Positions 45,246 to 55,300 are shown, counted from the stretch's first letter. The stretch is 64,000 nt of DNA from Mycobacterium sp. IS-1496 (GCF_001499995.1 NZ_LQIU01000013.1:1-64000), one strand, 5' to 3'. Notes: a model not told the origin generated them from the letters alone. Translations and numbers: made by a program.

Positions 45246-46321
45246 CCTGCGTTTCGCGTCATCCGCGTCCCGAGCCACTCGAATACATCACGCCGACGCA
45301 GCTCGGCCAAGCCGAGAAGTGCCCATGGCGATTGACGTACAGCCGGGATTCCGAGGTGTCGCCGCTGAATCGACCTTCGCCGGTGAGCGCGTTAGGCGAT
45401 GTGGTACACGAAGTGACAGAACGGCTGGGCGAGGCCGCCGATTTCGACTCGGTGTGGGAGGCAGCGGTAGCGAAGGCCACCTCTAGGCTCGCGCGATCCT
45501 GGGCACCGGCCCAGCCCCCCTCGCCCGAGACCTGGCCGGGTTGGTCCCTGAAGCGAATCCGCGTGCGGAAGACTTGGGAGCGGGCCGCGGGCACCGTTTC
45601 GTTGCCGCGGACCCGCGTCAGTGGCGAACACGCCGCTCGACTCGGAGCCCGACCGCCGTTGCCTTGGCGCGAACGCTGGTTGCAACATCCAACTTGGCCG
45701 CTCGCGGGGAAGCCCGACCTCGTCGAGCAGCGCGCAGACGGTATCTGGGTTGTGGATCTCAAGACGGGCCTCAACCAGGCGGAGCCCACGCCAGAGCAAC
45801 GCCAGCAGCTTCTTTTCTACTGCGCACTGGTCGAGGCCGAGGCCGGCGAACTGCCTAGGTACGCCGCGATAGAGACCACCCAGGGTGCCCGCTTCCCGAT
45901 CGCCGTCAAGCGCGATGAAGTCGACGATGTTTGCGAGCGGGCGCTAGCACTGTTGGAGCAAGTCAACGGTGTGGACGATCGGGGTTTGACCACTGCGCTA
46001 GCCACCCCGTCAGTGGAAGCGTGCGCGTGGTGCGCGTTCCGACCGGCCTGCGCGCCGTTTTTCGACGCGTACGATGAGACGTGGCCCATCCCCCATGCGC
46101 TTCTCTTCGAAGTCGTCTCCGTTGACACCTCAGCCCATGGATATTGCGTCGAGACAATCGTGCGACTCCCAAAGTGGCGCGAAGGCGAAAGGGTGCACGT
46201 TGTCGGGTTTCCCTTTGACGAGCGGCCTCAGGTTGGCGAATGCTGGGGCAGCACCAACTTCGCCGGGTTGGCGTCATCAGCCATCGCCCAGTGGAACACG
46301 GTCATCTTCAAGTGGTCGTGA
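45242..46321 (+). CDS. RecB/Cas4-like PD-(D/E)xK nuclease
   Basis: The product is about 359 residues from GTG 45242, whose codon overlaps the helicase stop in GTGA. The N terminus, YITPTQLGQAEKCPWRLTYS, and LGDVVHEVTERLG are typical of the Cas4/RecB nuclease family. The catalytic core reads LAGKPDLVEQRADG followed by VVDLKTG (D...D-x-K). A C-terminal cluster, CAWCAFRPAC, with the early Cys could bind an iron-sulfur centre. Coupling to the DUF1998 helicase makes it the likely DNA-cutting subunit of this module. Confidence 0.85.
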   Translation: MTCVSRHPRPEPLEYITPTQLGQAEKCPWRLTYSRDSEVSPLNRPSPVSALGDVVHEVTERLGEAADFDSVWEAAVAKATSRLARSWAPAQPPSPETWPGWSLKRIRVRKTWERAAGTVSLPRTRVSGEHAARLGARPPLPWRERWLQHPTWPLAGKPDLVEQRADGIWVVDLKTGLNQAEPTPEQRQQLLFYCALVEAEAGELPRYAAIETTQGARFPIAVKRDEVDDVCERALALLEQVNGVDDRGLTTALATPSVEACAWCAFRPACAPFFDAYDETWPIPHALLFEVVSVDTSAHGYCVETIVRLPKWREGERVHVVGFPFDERPQVGECWGSTNFAGLASSAIAQWNTVIFKWS

Positions 46322-46343
46322 CAGCGGCGATTTCGTTCGAGCC

Positions 46344-46763
46344 TCATGGCCGCGGCACCGTCACGATGGCGTAAATTTCAGCCGCGACGCGGTCCGGCTC
46401 TTCGTGCGCCCAATAGCGCAAGACTGTCCAACCCGCGTCGATGAGCGCGGCGTCGGTGTCATGGTCTCGAGCGCGGTTTCGCTCAACCTTCGCTACCCAA
46501 TAGCCAGCGTTTGCTGCAGGTTGCCGATGGTGGCTCGGGCAGCCGTGCCAGAAGCACCCGTCGATGAACACCGCAACCCGTCGCCTGGGGAAAACGAGGT
46601 CGGCCGTGCGCCGCAGGTGAGGTAGCGGCCGAGCGTTGACTCTGTAGCGCAATCCCATGCCGTGGACGAGCCGCCTCACCGCGAGCTCGGGCGCTGTGTC
46701 GCGCGACTTATTACCACGCATCGCGCGGCGTGTGTGATCGCTCGAGGCCCAGGAGTCCGCCAT
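46344..46763 (-). CDS. vsr: Very short patch repair (Vsr) endonuclease
   Basis: The ~139-residue protein nicks next to T:G mismatches that arise from deamination of 5-methylcytosine. Signatures are RGNKSRDTAPELAVRRLVHG, LRRTADLVF, then the active-site stretch VAVFIDGCFWHGCPSHH, and finally GWTVLRYWAHE. The start at ATG 46763 is the usual Vsr N terminus (M-x-D-x-x); the open frame upstream runs into the methyltransferase promoter. It diverges from the cytosine methyltransferase with 54 bases between starts, which is the common Vsr-Dcm pairing. Confidence 0.92.
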   Translation of the reverse strand: MADSWASSDHTRRAMRGNKSRDTAPELAVRRLVHGMGLRYRVNARPLPHLRRTADLVFPRRRVAVFIDGCFWHGCPSHHRQPAANAGYWVAKVERNRARDHDTDAALIDAGWTVLRYWAHEEPDRVAAEIYAIVTVPRP

Positions 46764-46788
46764 CCCCTGCGACGGTACGTGTGCGCCT

Positions 46789-46806
46789 CCCCCGACTTGT
46801 CGGGGG
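46789..46806. promoter_or_regulatory. Perfect inverted repeat between vsr and methyltransferase genes
   Basis: CCCCCGAC and GTCGGGGG are separated by TT. The right arm contains the GGGGG that would serve as the ribosome site of the methyltransferase (start 46818). It could be an operator for autoregulation or an RNA hairpin that hides the ribosome site. The role is inference. Confidence 0.5.
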
Positions 46807-46817
46807 TAGCCGATACT

Positions 46818-48002
46818 GTGGCCGACGTGGGAAGCGTGACGTCGATCCGCGCCGGCAAGGCGAAGAGCAAGCCTAAGTTCATTGAATTTTTTGCTGGGAT
46901 CGGCCTTGCCCGGATGGGTCTGGAAAATGCTGGGTTCGCTGCGAGCTGGGCGAATGATTACGAGGCCGACAAGAAGCGGATGTACGCCGCGCACTTCGGC
47001 GACGAAGGAGGTCACTCATTCGCCCTCGGAGACATTGCACACGTCGACGCCAGCTCGCTCCCCACTGACGCCTCACTCGCTTGGGCATCATCGCCCTGCA
47101 CTGATCTCTCGCTGGCGGGGGCACGTGCGGGCCTCGCCGGCAAGGAATCAGGGACGTTCTGGCACTTCATCCGTTTGCTGAAGGACCTTGGTGATTCTCG
47201 CCCACCTGTAGTGGTGCTCGAAAACGTCACCGGTTTGGCCACTTCTCATGGCGGCGACGATCTCGCCGCTGCAATCGCGGCCTTTAATAGCCTCGGTTAC
47301 TCGGTGGATGCGCTCGCCCTCGACGCGCGCCGCTTCTTGCCGCAATCGCGTCCGCGGATGTTCGTCGTCGGAGCGCTGAACCCGCCCGTCGACGCCGCTG
47401 ACTCGAACCTAGATCTGCGTCCCGAGTATCTGCAGTGGGTCTATGGAGACCCAAAACTTCGGACCCATCGTGCGGCGTTGCCGGCACCCCCAGCACCACT
47501 TACGAGCGGCTTGTCGACTCTCATCGAGGAAATGGCTCATGATGATGTTCGGTGGTGGGATGAACGACGAACCGCGGCGTTCGTGGCGTCTCTGTCGCCA
47601 ATGCAATCCGGCAGGCTAGAGACGTTGAAGCGATTACCTAACGCCGTGTACCGCACCGCCTATCGTCGGACGCGCAATGGCGTGCCTATGTGGGAGGTCC
47701 GGGCGGACGATATCTCCGGGTGCCTCCGGACAGCACGCGGAGGGTCTTCGAAGCAGGCCGTTGTTCGGGTGGGCGATGGCAGCATGTCCGTCCGGTGGAT
47801 GACGCCTTCTGAATACGCCCGCCTCATGGGTGCTCCGAACTATAACTTGAGTGGCGCTAGGACCAATCAGTCGTTATTCGGCTTCGGTGACGCCGTGGCT
47901 GTGCCAGTTGTTGAGTGGCTCGGTAATCACTACTTGATGCCGCTGGTACGAGGTGAGTTTCCGCAACTGGCCGCCGAAAGTTCGCTCGTCGCGAATGTCT
48001 AG
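46818..48002 (+). CDS. DNA (cytosine-5) methyltransferase of a type II R-M system
   Basis: The ~394-residue enzyme methylates cytosine C5. Motif I is FIEFFAGIGLARMGLENAGF, motif IV is ASSPCTDLSLAG with the catalytic Cys, motif VI is VVVLENVTGL, motif VIII is QSRPRMFVV and motif X is GFGDAVAVPV. A target-recognition region lies about residues 220-330. GTG 46818 is chosen, 12 bases after GGGGG; GTG 46827 and 46836 are alternatives. The stop overlaps the GIY-YIG nuclease gene, so M and R genes are coupled. The partner type suggests an Eco29kI-like system (known target CCGCGG), but the specificity is not proven. Confidence 0.92.
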   Translation: MADVGSVTSIRAGKAKSKPKFIEFFAGIGLARMGLENAGFAASWANDYEADKKRMYAAHFGDEGGHSFALGDIAHVDASSLPTDASLAWASSPCTDLSLAGARAGLAGKESGTFWHFIRLLKDLGDSRPPVVVLENVTGLATSHGGDDLAAAIAAFNSLGYSVDALALDARRFLPQSRPRMFVVGALNPPVDAADSNLDLRPEYLQWVYGDPKLRTHRAALPAPPAPLTSGLSTLIEEMAHDDVRWWDERRTAAFVASLSPMQSGRLETLKRLPNAVYRTAYRRTRNGVPMWEVRADDISGCLRTARGGSSKQAVVRVGDGSMSVRWMTPSEYARLMGAPNYNLSGARTNQSLFGFGDAVAVPVVEWLGNHYLMPLVRGEFPQLAAESSLVANV

Positions 48003-48801
48003 CAAATCCACCGCGTCTTCCAACCCCATACCGAAGAAGCCGACCAAGTCGTCGCTGCCCGCCGACGATGTGCGCCAGTTCCGGGCTGCCTTGAAGTCCT
48101 TCCTAAATGAAAAGGATGACGAAGGACGCAAATGGGCTGACGCTCAGTGGGGCGTGTATGCCTTTTACGACTACGACGGCGAGCCGATCTACGTGGGGCA
48201 GACCAACGAGCAGCTACGCGTTCGTATCCAACGTCACCTTACGAATCAACGAAGCGACGCCGTCGCGATGCGCATCCTCGACGTCTTCGAGGTTGCGGAG
48301 GTAGAGGTTTGGCCTCTGTGGAGCCTGGACGTATCGGACGAGCCGAACTGGAAAAAGAAGCGCACCCTAGATGCGTGCGAGTACACCGCGTACATTAACG
48401 CGATCGACGAATCACGTTTCAAAGCCATACTGAACGAGAAAATCCCGCCCCGCTCAGACCGCGTCGAACTTCCGTCGTCGCTGCGGCGCCCACTTATCGA
48501 CGATGAGACAAGAGCGGATCGGGGACATCTTGACATCCGAATTGCCCGGCGCGCCGAGACTATTGGCCGCCTCGCCGCAGTGGCACGTGAGCGCGGGGAG
48601 GTATCCGAAGGGTTACGTCGGGTCCTCGTCGTCCAGGCAGTGCGCTTGGCATTCCTCGCTGCCGAGCGCCTAGCCTACGTCGAAGCTCGACCCGCCCCTG
48701 ACGCCGGCGCAATTGACATCGAGAAGCTGGTGGGGAGTGTCCTATACGAACGCTCCGACCCAAAGGGTGAATCCCGCGACCCAAACGACGCAACCATCTG
48801 A
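47995..48801 (+). CDS. GIY-YIG restriction endonuclease, Eco29kI-like
   Basis: The 268-residue protein carries GVYAFYDYDGEPIYVGQT, the GIY-YIG core, then RVRIQRHLTNQRSDAVAMRI with the catalytic Arg and Arg-His cluster. Asn-rich and Glu segments follow (DACEYTAYINAIDESRF). These features, including the HLTNQRSDA block, match Eco29kI-type type II enzymes. ATG 47995 overlaps the methyltransferase stop by eight bases. Expression after the methyltransferase fits protective timing. The C terminus is helical. Confidence 0.88.
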   Translation: MSSKSTASSNPIPKKPTKSSLPADDVRQFRAALKSFLNEKDDEGRKWADAQWGVYAFYDYDGEPIYVGQTNEQLRVRIQRHLTNQRSDAVAMRILDVFEVAEVEVWPLWSLDVSDEPNWKKKRTLDACEYTAYINAIDESRFKAILNEKIPPRSDRVELPSSLRRPLIDDETRADRGHLDIRIARRAETIGRLAAVARERGEVSEGLRRVLVVQAVRLAFLAAERLAYVEARPAPDAGAIDIEKLVGSVLYERSDPKGESRDPNDATI

Positions 48802-49065
48802 TTGGCACGCTCAACCCCACTACTATCGCTTCGTAGCGCATGGTCGTGCAGAGATGCGCCGGAATTGTCCGAGGTTTACATCGTTCCATCAGGCAGACGC
48901 TTCGCAAAATGAAAAGTAATACGGCCGCTTCGCGCGTCGGCGGCCTGCGCCGTCGGTGCGGCCCTCCGCCCGTCGGAACTCGTTGCACATCGACGTCGAC
49001 CCCGCCCTGGTGATCGCGCTACGTATCCGACTCGCCCGCGGAGTTAGCAGACCCAAAGTCCTTCA

Positions 49066-49419
49066 CTATTGCGGAGAATCAGTAACTGGCAGCAGGGAGG
49101 CAACGACCCCGCAGAGGTGCTGAACCTCGGCGGCTGAGGGCTGTAGCTCGAACGCATGCACGTGACACGCACTGCTCAGCCGGCTCCAGGCGATCGCCGC
49201 GGAATCGGCGGCCTCCTCAGCATCCAAAGAGCGCAGCGCGGCCAGCTTGGTGCGCATGCTCGCCCATGCTGCTGGTGCACCCAGATCGGTACATCGTTCG
49301 TCCACAATCAGTTCCAGCGCCTGGCGTGCCAGAAAAGCGGCGATTCTGGATGAGAGACCATCACGTCGGGGTTCGTTGATGACGCGTTGCGCCTGCCCTA
49401 ACAGTGCCACCGCGCTCAT
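49066..49419 (-). CDS. Small partner protein of the SMC-like ATPase
   Basis: The ~117-residue helical protein starts MSAVALLGQAQRVINEP and contains RIAAFLARQALELIVDERC and AIAWSRLSSACHVHAFELQP. Its ATG overlaps the ATPase stop (ATGA at 49416-49419), so the two are translationally coupled. The helical bundle with H-x-H-x-F-E-L is reminiscent of HEPN-like or four-helix proteins found beside defence ATPases, but I see no R-x4-6-H motif. The function is unassigned. Confidence 0.65.
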   Translation of the reverse strand: MSAVALLGQAQRVINEPRRDGLSSRIAAFLARQALELIVDERCTDLGAPAAWASMRTKLAALRSLDAEEAADSAAIAWSRLSSACHVHAFELQPSAAEVQHLCGVVASLLPVTDSPQ

Positions 49420-51833
49420 CGGGGACCCACTAGATCCTCGACCGTTCGTTCGAGGTCGCGCACGTCTTCCGTCGACAGCTTTCCGATCTGCCCATGAGCG
49501 CCGGCATTTCCGATCTGTAGGACGTTCAACCGTCGCTTGTGTGCCCCTAGCCAATCGGTCACGTCCGCCTTCTCGTCACCCAGAACGGCAAGCGCCAGAC
49601 GTTGCCGTGTGGTCTTCGCCGACTGCCATTGCTCCTCGGCGACCGAACGTGCCGTTCCGGCAATCGACTGCCGCGCGTAATGCGACTGGCGGGCAGCAGC
49701 TTCCAGCGCCATCCGGAACAGGTTCGGCGCAACCCGGCCCTTCACCTCGTCGGCGAGATTCTTGTCCTGGATCATCGCAAACACATCGTCGATGAGCCGT
49801 CGGGCCGGGTCGATATTGAGGCGTGTCTTGACCTTGGATCCCAAGTCGCGAACCACTTCGATGAGGCGGGCATCCACGCCGGTCTCCCGGATGACGGACG
49901 CCAATCGGTCATCATGCGAGAAAACGACGATCTGGTGCGTGCGCGCGATCTCGGTCAGCACACGGACGAACCCGTCGATCTTCGACGGGTCCATGGCCTG
50001 GATCGGGTCATCGAGCACCACGAACCGGAAGGGGCTCTTCACCGATGTCGCGCGAGGGAGGAACAGCGCCAGCGCGACAGCGTTCTGCTCACCCTGGCTC
50101 ATCACGGACAACGCTTGGGTGGGTTTCCCATCCACGGAGCCGCTGAGCACCGCCTTCCGTTTCGTCGCAGTCCCGGTGAGCGTGATGTCCCCGAGGTCGA
50201 CGTTGCTCTCCTGGCGTAGTTCACCCCAGATGTGACGTGCTTGCGCTGCGATCGGTTTGAGTCTCAGGTTCCGAAAATTGGTGCCCTGCTCCGTGGCCCA
50301 GCTCCGGGCGGCATTGATCGCTTTGTACTGAGCGTCTAACTGCTGCGCCCGCCGCTCCTGCGGAATCCACGCCGCGACTTGTGTCGCTAACGGGCTCCAG
50401 GCGTCCTCGCGTGCGGCCACCGCTGCGCCCGCTTCCCCGCGCAGCGCCTCCGCGACTCCGATCGCGTCGAGGACGGCGTTTTCAAGGTGGTCAACGCGGG
50501 CGTTGTGCTCAGCAGGCATCGCGCGGGCGCGCTTCACGGCCGTGTTGTAAGCACCAAGCGAGGGTAGCTCGACACCGGCCACTGCGGGTATCGAGTGCAG
50601 ATCCACAGCCAAAGCCTCGGCCTCGGCGCGCGCCGAGTTCAGTTCGGCGGAGGCGGCGCGGTATTCGGCGACCGACGCCTCCCCTTCGACGACGCTAGCA
50701 CGTGCTCTTTCCGCCCATGCGGAATCGAGACGCCCCTCCCCGCACACCGGACAGTCGGCGTCGTTTGACCGTGCGTGATACGCCAATGCACTGTGCAGCA
50801 GGTCAATCCGTTCTGAGGTCAGCGCCACCATGCCTAGTTCGTTGCGCCGTGCGGCGTCGGCCGCCGAACGCAACCTTGACGCGCAGGCTTCAATATCGGC
50901 AACGGACGGCAGCTTCAGCTCACTGATCGCGGCGAGTGCACGGACCGCGTCCTGACCGTCGCCTCCGGCACCGGTCACCACCGCTTGGATCTCATCGACA
51001 GGCCGCACGTGCTTTTTCAGCAGCTTCACCAGCCCGACGGCACGCTCATCGGTTGAGGCTGTCAACGCCGCGATCGCCTGCTTTCGCGCGTTATCGGCGG
51101 CATCACGTACCACCTTGACATTCCGCAGATCAGCGGCGAGCTTCTTTTCTATCGCGGAAAGAACCTCCAGTCCAAGCAGTTTGGCGAGAGCGTCGTACAG
51201 GGCCGACGGTCCACCGTCGAAGAGCCGGCCGAGCTCCTCATAAGTCAGCACGGGCCGATGCAGCTCGAGCGGCTTCGCCCAACCCAGACTATCGATGCCG
51301 TTGCTGGGCTTCTCCCCCAGCCGCTGCGTCCAGAGGGTGCGATCGGCCAACTCGGCGTCGGCGTCCCAATCCACGCCGACTTTGACTGTCCCCTGGCGCT
51401 CCTGTGTAAATTCCACGCGGAGCGCGCATGGATTCGGCTTGTGCAAGTTGCGCCACGATCCCGACCACAGCGCTTGCTTGTCCCGCCAACGGTAGCTGGT
51501 GCCAGTCAGCGCCAGTTCGATCGCCTCAGCGAAGCTGGATTTCCCGGAACCGTTGCGACCGCTGACCACTGTCAGTCCCGGGGCGGGGTGCAAGTCGAGT
51601 TTAGCGGTCGAACCGATGCCGCGGAAGCCGGACACTGTGATGTTGGTCAGGTACGTGGGCGACCAGTCGGTTCCCGCGTCGTCGTCGGACTCATCCACGA
51701 CAGCGACGAGGGCGCCCAACACCAGCTCTCGGGCCGCCTCATCCAATCCGCTGTCGGCATCGAGCAACTGCAAGATCGCGTCCTGAACGGACTGATCGGC
51801 GCTGTTTACATCCCCGTGTTCGGTCTCCTCCAC
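49416..51833 (-). CDS. SMC/Rad50-like ATPase with zinc hook
   Basis: The 805-residue protein has Walker A SGRNGSGKSSFAEAIEL near 92, long coiled coils on either side of the hook CPVCG near 362, the ABC signature LSVMSQGEQNAVALAL, Walker B FVVLDDPIQAMD near 600, and an H-loop, VFSHDDR. The N terminus has a short acidic extension, and the C-terminal ~140 residues are an added helical domain (AGAHGQIGKLSTEDVRDLER). Rad50-like ATPases of this size occur in defence systems such as Lamassu and in tRNase or DNase cassettes. Here the only partner is a small helical protein. The GTG start lacks a clear ribosome site. Confidence 0.85.
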   Translation of the reverse strand: MEETEHGDVNSADQSVQDAILQLLDADSGLDEAARELVLGALVAVVDESDDDAGTDWSPTYLTNITVSGFRGIGSTAKLDLHPAPGLTVVSGRNGSGKSSFAEAIELALTGTSYRWRDKQALWSGSWRNLHKPNPCALRVEFTQERQGTVKVGVDWDADAELADRTLWTQRLGEKPSNGIDSLGWAKPLELHRPVLTYEELGRLFDGGPSALYDALAKLLGLEVLSAIEKKLAADLRNVKVVRDAADNARKQAIAALTASTDERAVGLVKLLKKHVRPVDEIQAVVTGAGGDGQDAVRALAAISELKLPSVADIEACASRLRSAADAARRNELGMVALTSERIDLLHSALAYHARSNDADCPVCGEGRLDSAWAERARASVVEGEASVAEYRAASAELNSARAEAEALAVDLHSIPAVAGVELPSLGAYNTAVKRARAMPAEHNARVDHLENAVLDAIGVAEALRGEAGAAVAAREDAWSPLATQVAAWIPQERRAQQLDAQYKAINAARSWATEQGTNFRNLRLKPIAAQARHIWGELRQESNVDLGDITLTGTATKRKAVLSGSVDGKPTQALSVMSQGEQNAVALALFLPRATSVKSPFRFVVLDDPIQAMDPSKIDGFVRVLTEIARTHQIVVFSHDDRLASVIRETGVDARLIEVVRDLGSKVKTRLNIDPARRLIDDVFAMIQDKNLADEVKGRVAPNLFRMALEAAARQSHYARQSIAGTARSVAEEQWQSAKTTRQRLALAVLGDEKADVTDWLGAHKRRLNVLQIGNAGAHGQIGKLSTEDVRDLERTVEDLVGPR

Positions 51834-52085
51834 GAGTTGATTGAACTACGGAACACCGACGTCCGGGTTCGGATCAGTTGGGCCGCGGCGAATACCGAAG
51901 GTCCTCCATCACTGAGCGCAACGACACCAATTCCATTGTCATGGCAAGCCGGCCTTCAGAGTGCGGCTGTTATCCCCTGCTGACATGATCCGATGACGGA
52001 ACTGTTACTACGTGCCGACGGGTTATGAAGGACACCACGACACGAACTCGCCAAAGTCGGCCGATTCGGAATGGTTGAGGGACGG
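51834..52085. other. Intergenic region with no recognised gene
   Basis: No open frame, hairpin or known motif stands out here. It should contain the promoter of the minus-strand SMC-like ATPase gene. Base composition is less GC-skewed than the flanking genes. Confidence 0.4.
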
Positions 52086-52274
52086 TTAGAATTTAGCCCT
52101 GTACCGGACGGGGCGCCAATGAAGCGCCGCGGCCGCTAGCCATGAGTGGTCGAGCGCACCCGTCAATGTTGCCACCCGCTGGCTCGGTGCGGTCAGAGAC
52201 TGCGACCGATAGGCCACCGAAAGAGATGCCAGTTGATCGGAACCGGTAAGGATCGCCCTGGTCAGAGATTCCAC
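52086..52274 (-). CDS. Possible small protein downstream of TM0106-type helicase
   Basis: GTG 52274 opens a 62-codon frame (VESLTRAILTGSDQLASLSV...). It follows a mini-ORF downstream of the nuclease-helicase gene. A second frame over the same bases is also open, so coding is not certain. There is no known motif and no ribosome site. Confidence 0.25.
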   Translation of the reverse strand: MESLTRAILTGSDQLASLSVAYRSQSLTAPSQRVATLTGALDHSWLAAAALHWRPVRYRAKF

Positions 52275-52288
52275 ACCAAAGGCCAGCG

Positions 52289-52339
52289 TTAGAAGTTCCC
52301 TTCGGCGGGATCCGACGTGGTGGTGTGGTCGGTACTCAT
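52289..52339 (-). CDS. 16-residue mini-ORF one base after the nuclease-helicase stop
   Basis: ATG 52339 begins MSTDHTTTSDPAEGNF and stops. It has a good AGGAGG ribosome site 15 bases upstream, inside the end of the preceding gene. It could be a leader peptide or chance. No function can be read. Confidence 0.25.
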   Translation of the reverse strand: MSTDHTTTSDPAEGNF

Positions 52340-52340
52340 C

Positions 52341-55300
52341 TCACGCCGGCCCTCCTCTCGGGATGGACTGCGCCGCATTGACGAAAGCGTTGAGGGTGGA
52401 GATGAGCCGCATATCCTCGACCGTGCGGGCGCGGGTGTCCAGCAGGGCGTCGGTGCAGACGAGATAAGCCAAGCAGCGGGCGCGGCTGACGGCGACGTTG
52501 AGTCGGCTGCGGGAGAACAGGAAGTCCACTCCCCGGGTGATGTCCTCCCCGCTCGACGCACCCATGCTGAAGAACACCACCGCCGCTTCGCGGCCCTGGA
52601 ACTTGTCGACAGTGCCTACCGGGACGTCCCGCAAAGACGGGTCCTCAGCAAGTCGCGCACGAATGGTATTGACCTGCAGGTTGTACGGTGCGACGACCAT
52701 GAAGTCGCCGGGTTGTAGCGGCTGTGCCTCACCCTTGTGGTTCGTCCACGGTGTGCCGATCAGCCGAGAGAGTTCCGCAGCGACCGCATCGGCTTCCTGC
52801 ACCGAGAACGTGCGGTTGCCTTCGTGATCCACCCGCAGCCAGCGCAGCCCAGTCCCAGCGACGGTCGATTGGCGTCTGCAGTCCGAGAAGCTGTGCAGGC
52901 GACCGTCGTAAATCTGCGCGGAGACAAACTCACATACATCCGGATGCATACGTCGGGTTTCGTGGAGGAAGACGCCTCGGTCCGGTGCCAGCAGCACGTC
53001 CTCACCCACGACATGGTCCAACACGCTGTGACCGGAGATGCCGGGATGTTTGGCTTGCACGACTTGCGGCAGCTGGAGAGGATCCCCGAGCAGAACGAGA
53101 CTCCTAGCGGCCCCGGAGGCCGCTAACGCATCGGCGAGCGCCAACTGCCCAGCCTCATCGACCAGCAGTACGTCTACGGGAGCGTCGCGCATCAGCGCGT
53201 TGGCGAACAGCCAGGTAGTGCCGGCAACCACGTTGAACCCGTCACGGGCGCACTTGCTGTTGTCCCCGTAGGTGACTCCTCGAATTCGCTGCACCGAGCT
53301 TGAGCCCGCATTGCATACCGCGCGCAACAGCTCGAGTTCTCCGCTTTCGGTGAACGCTTCGACCACGCCCTCGAGCACGTTGGCGATTGCATGGTGGCTG
53401 AGCGCGGTGATCCCCACGCGCTGTCCGCTGTGGACTAAGGCTCGCACCAATCTCGCAGCGCGGTAGGTCTTGCCGGTGCCGGGAGGTCCCTGTACCGCGA
53501 CGACGCTGTGGTCTAGTCGGGTAACCCACTCCGCCATGTCATCGAGATCGTCAACGAACGTTGCGCGGGGCCGGTCAGTGAATCGCGGTAGGTCGCGACG
53601 CAACAGAGCGAGTGTCACCGGATTGGCACCTCGGGACTCCAACACGGCTTCGGCGAAGGCTTGCAGAGCCGCAGGCTTCGGCTTCGCCGGCACCCAGTCA
53701 TGAAGCACGACCACGCGCGGTTGACAGCCGGTCTCTTGTAGGTCCTTGTTCCACACCACGTCGAGTGTCATGGCCTCGCGGTTGATGCTGTGGATCTCCG
53801 CGGACCGCCATTCTCCCGTGAGAACGGCGACCATCACGTTCCCGCGGCTGCTCGGAAACCGGTCGATGTTCTGTGCGGGGAAGGTGAAGCGCATCGCAGG
53901 CCTGATCGGCGTGCCCTTGGCACCTAGGCGCTCAAGCAGCCCCACGCTGTTCAGGTCGGCGATGACCTCGGCATCGTCGAGCAGGTCGTGCGGATCCGCG
54001 GCCAGCTTCACCTTCTTCGGCGCCAGGTATGCGAACCATTCGTCGCGCCAATAACGCAGCAGGTCACCGAGGTTGTGTTCGTCGGTTTCGACGGGAAACT
54101 CGTGGAGGCGGGCGACGAGTTCGTCGAGTTCTGGTTGGCCCGGATCGGGCTCGATGACGGCGGGCCGCCAGAGAAGCCCGGGCGGGCGGTGGTCGACCAG
54201 CCAGTCGCGCAACGCGAGGGTGGCTCGAACGTCGTCCTCGTTGTAGGCGGCGATGGCGTCGAGATCGTCCTGGTTGCGCTGCGCCATGTAGTGCTCGTAC
54301 TGGACGACTGCTCCGGCACCTTGGTCGATCTCATGGCTGCGTTCGAAGTCGGTGAGGCGTTCCAGGTGCTTCAACCCGTAGGACTCAGTGCCTACTTGAA
54401 TACTGTTGCGCGCTACCAGAAGCAAGTCCACGAACGCGCCGGTGTCGATCAGCTCGGCGAGCGCGAGCTCTGCGACACCGTGCGTCTCGGCCATCCGCTG
54501 CAGGGCGGAGCGCTCGGTGTGGTTGTAGTGGTAGACGTGCATGTCGGGGAACTGCTTACGGCGCCGCGCGAGATAGTCGACGAGGTCGCCGACCGCCGTG
54601 GCTTCCTGCGACGGGTCGTGTGCCCACCAGCAGCGGTACTGCCACCGGCCGTCCGACTTTTCGATAAGCCCGAATAGGAAGAACAGGCCGGTGTCGGCGC
54701 GCCAGAACGGATGGCCTTCGAAGTCCAGAAAGACATCGCCGTCGTCGGGTTCGGGCATTGTCTGGAAGCCGTGCCCCCAGGGCTCATCGCCAGGTGCGAT
54801 CAGTTCGAATGGCGGCCGTGCGTCGGTCTGTTCCCGTGCCGCCAGTTGCAGCGCCGCCTGCCCCCGTAGGCGGATTAGGCGGCCGGGAGCCAGCCCGTCT
54901 ACCGAGCCGTCGCTCGTGACCAGGGCGGTCAGAGTTCCGATATTCGCTTCGCCCAAGACGGTCCTGTCGGGCTTGCGGATGCCCGCCACATAGATCAGCG
55001 AGTCACCTTCACGCCACTGGTTTTCACACGTGGGCTGGAACTCGCAGAACTCACAGTGCGGGCACGGCTCGGCGACTGTGTTCTCGGCGGGCCCGCCGGC
55101 CAGCGCTCTCGCGAGCTGGGCTTGTAATCGCCGCCAGTACGACTGGAAGTCGCTGACACGCAGCGTCTCCATGCGCCCAGAACCCAGCCAAATGTGCATA
55201 TTCTCTGGACGCCTGCCGGTCAGTGCTTCAATGGCATCGGCGTAGAAGCACAGCTGCAACACATGGCCCGGCTTGGCGTCGACGCGGGTGAGCTTGGCGT

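Noticed and set aside
48802..49065. Possible gene between the GIY-YIG nuclease and the SMC partner
   Set aside because: Short frames only, none with a ribosome site or recognisable protein.
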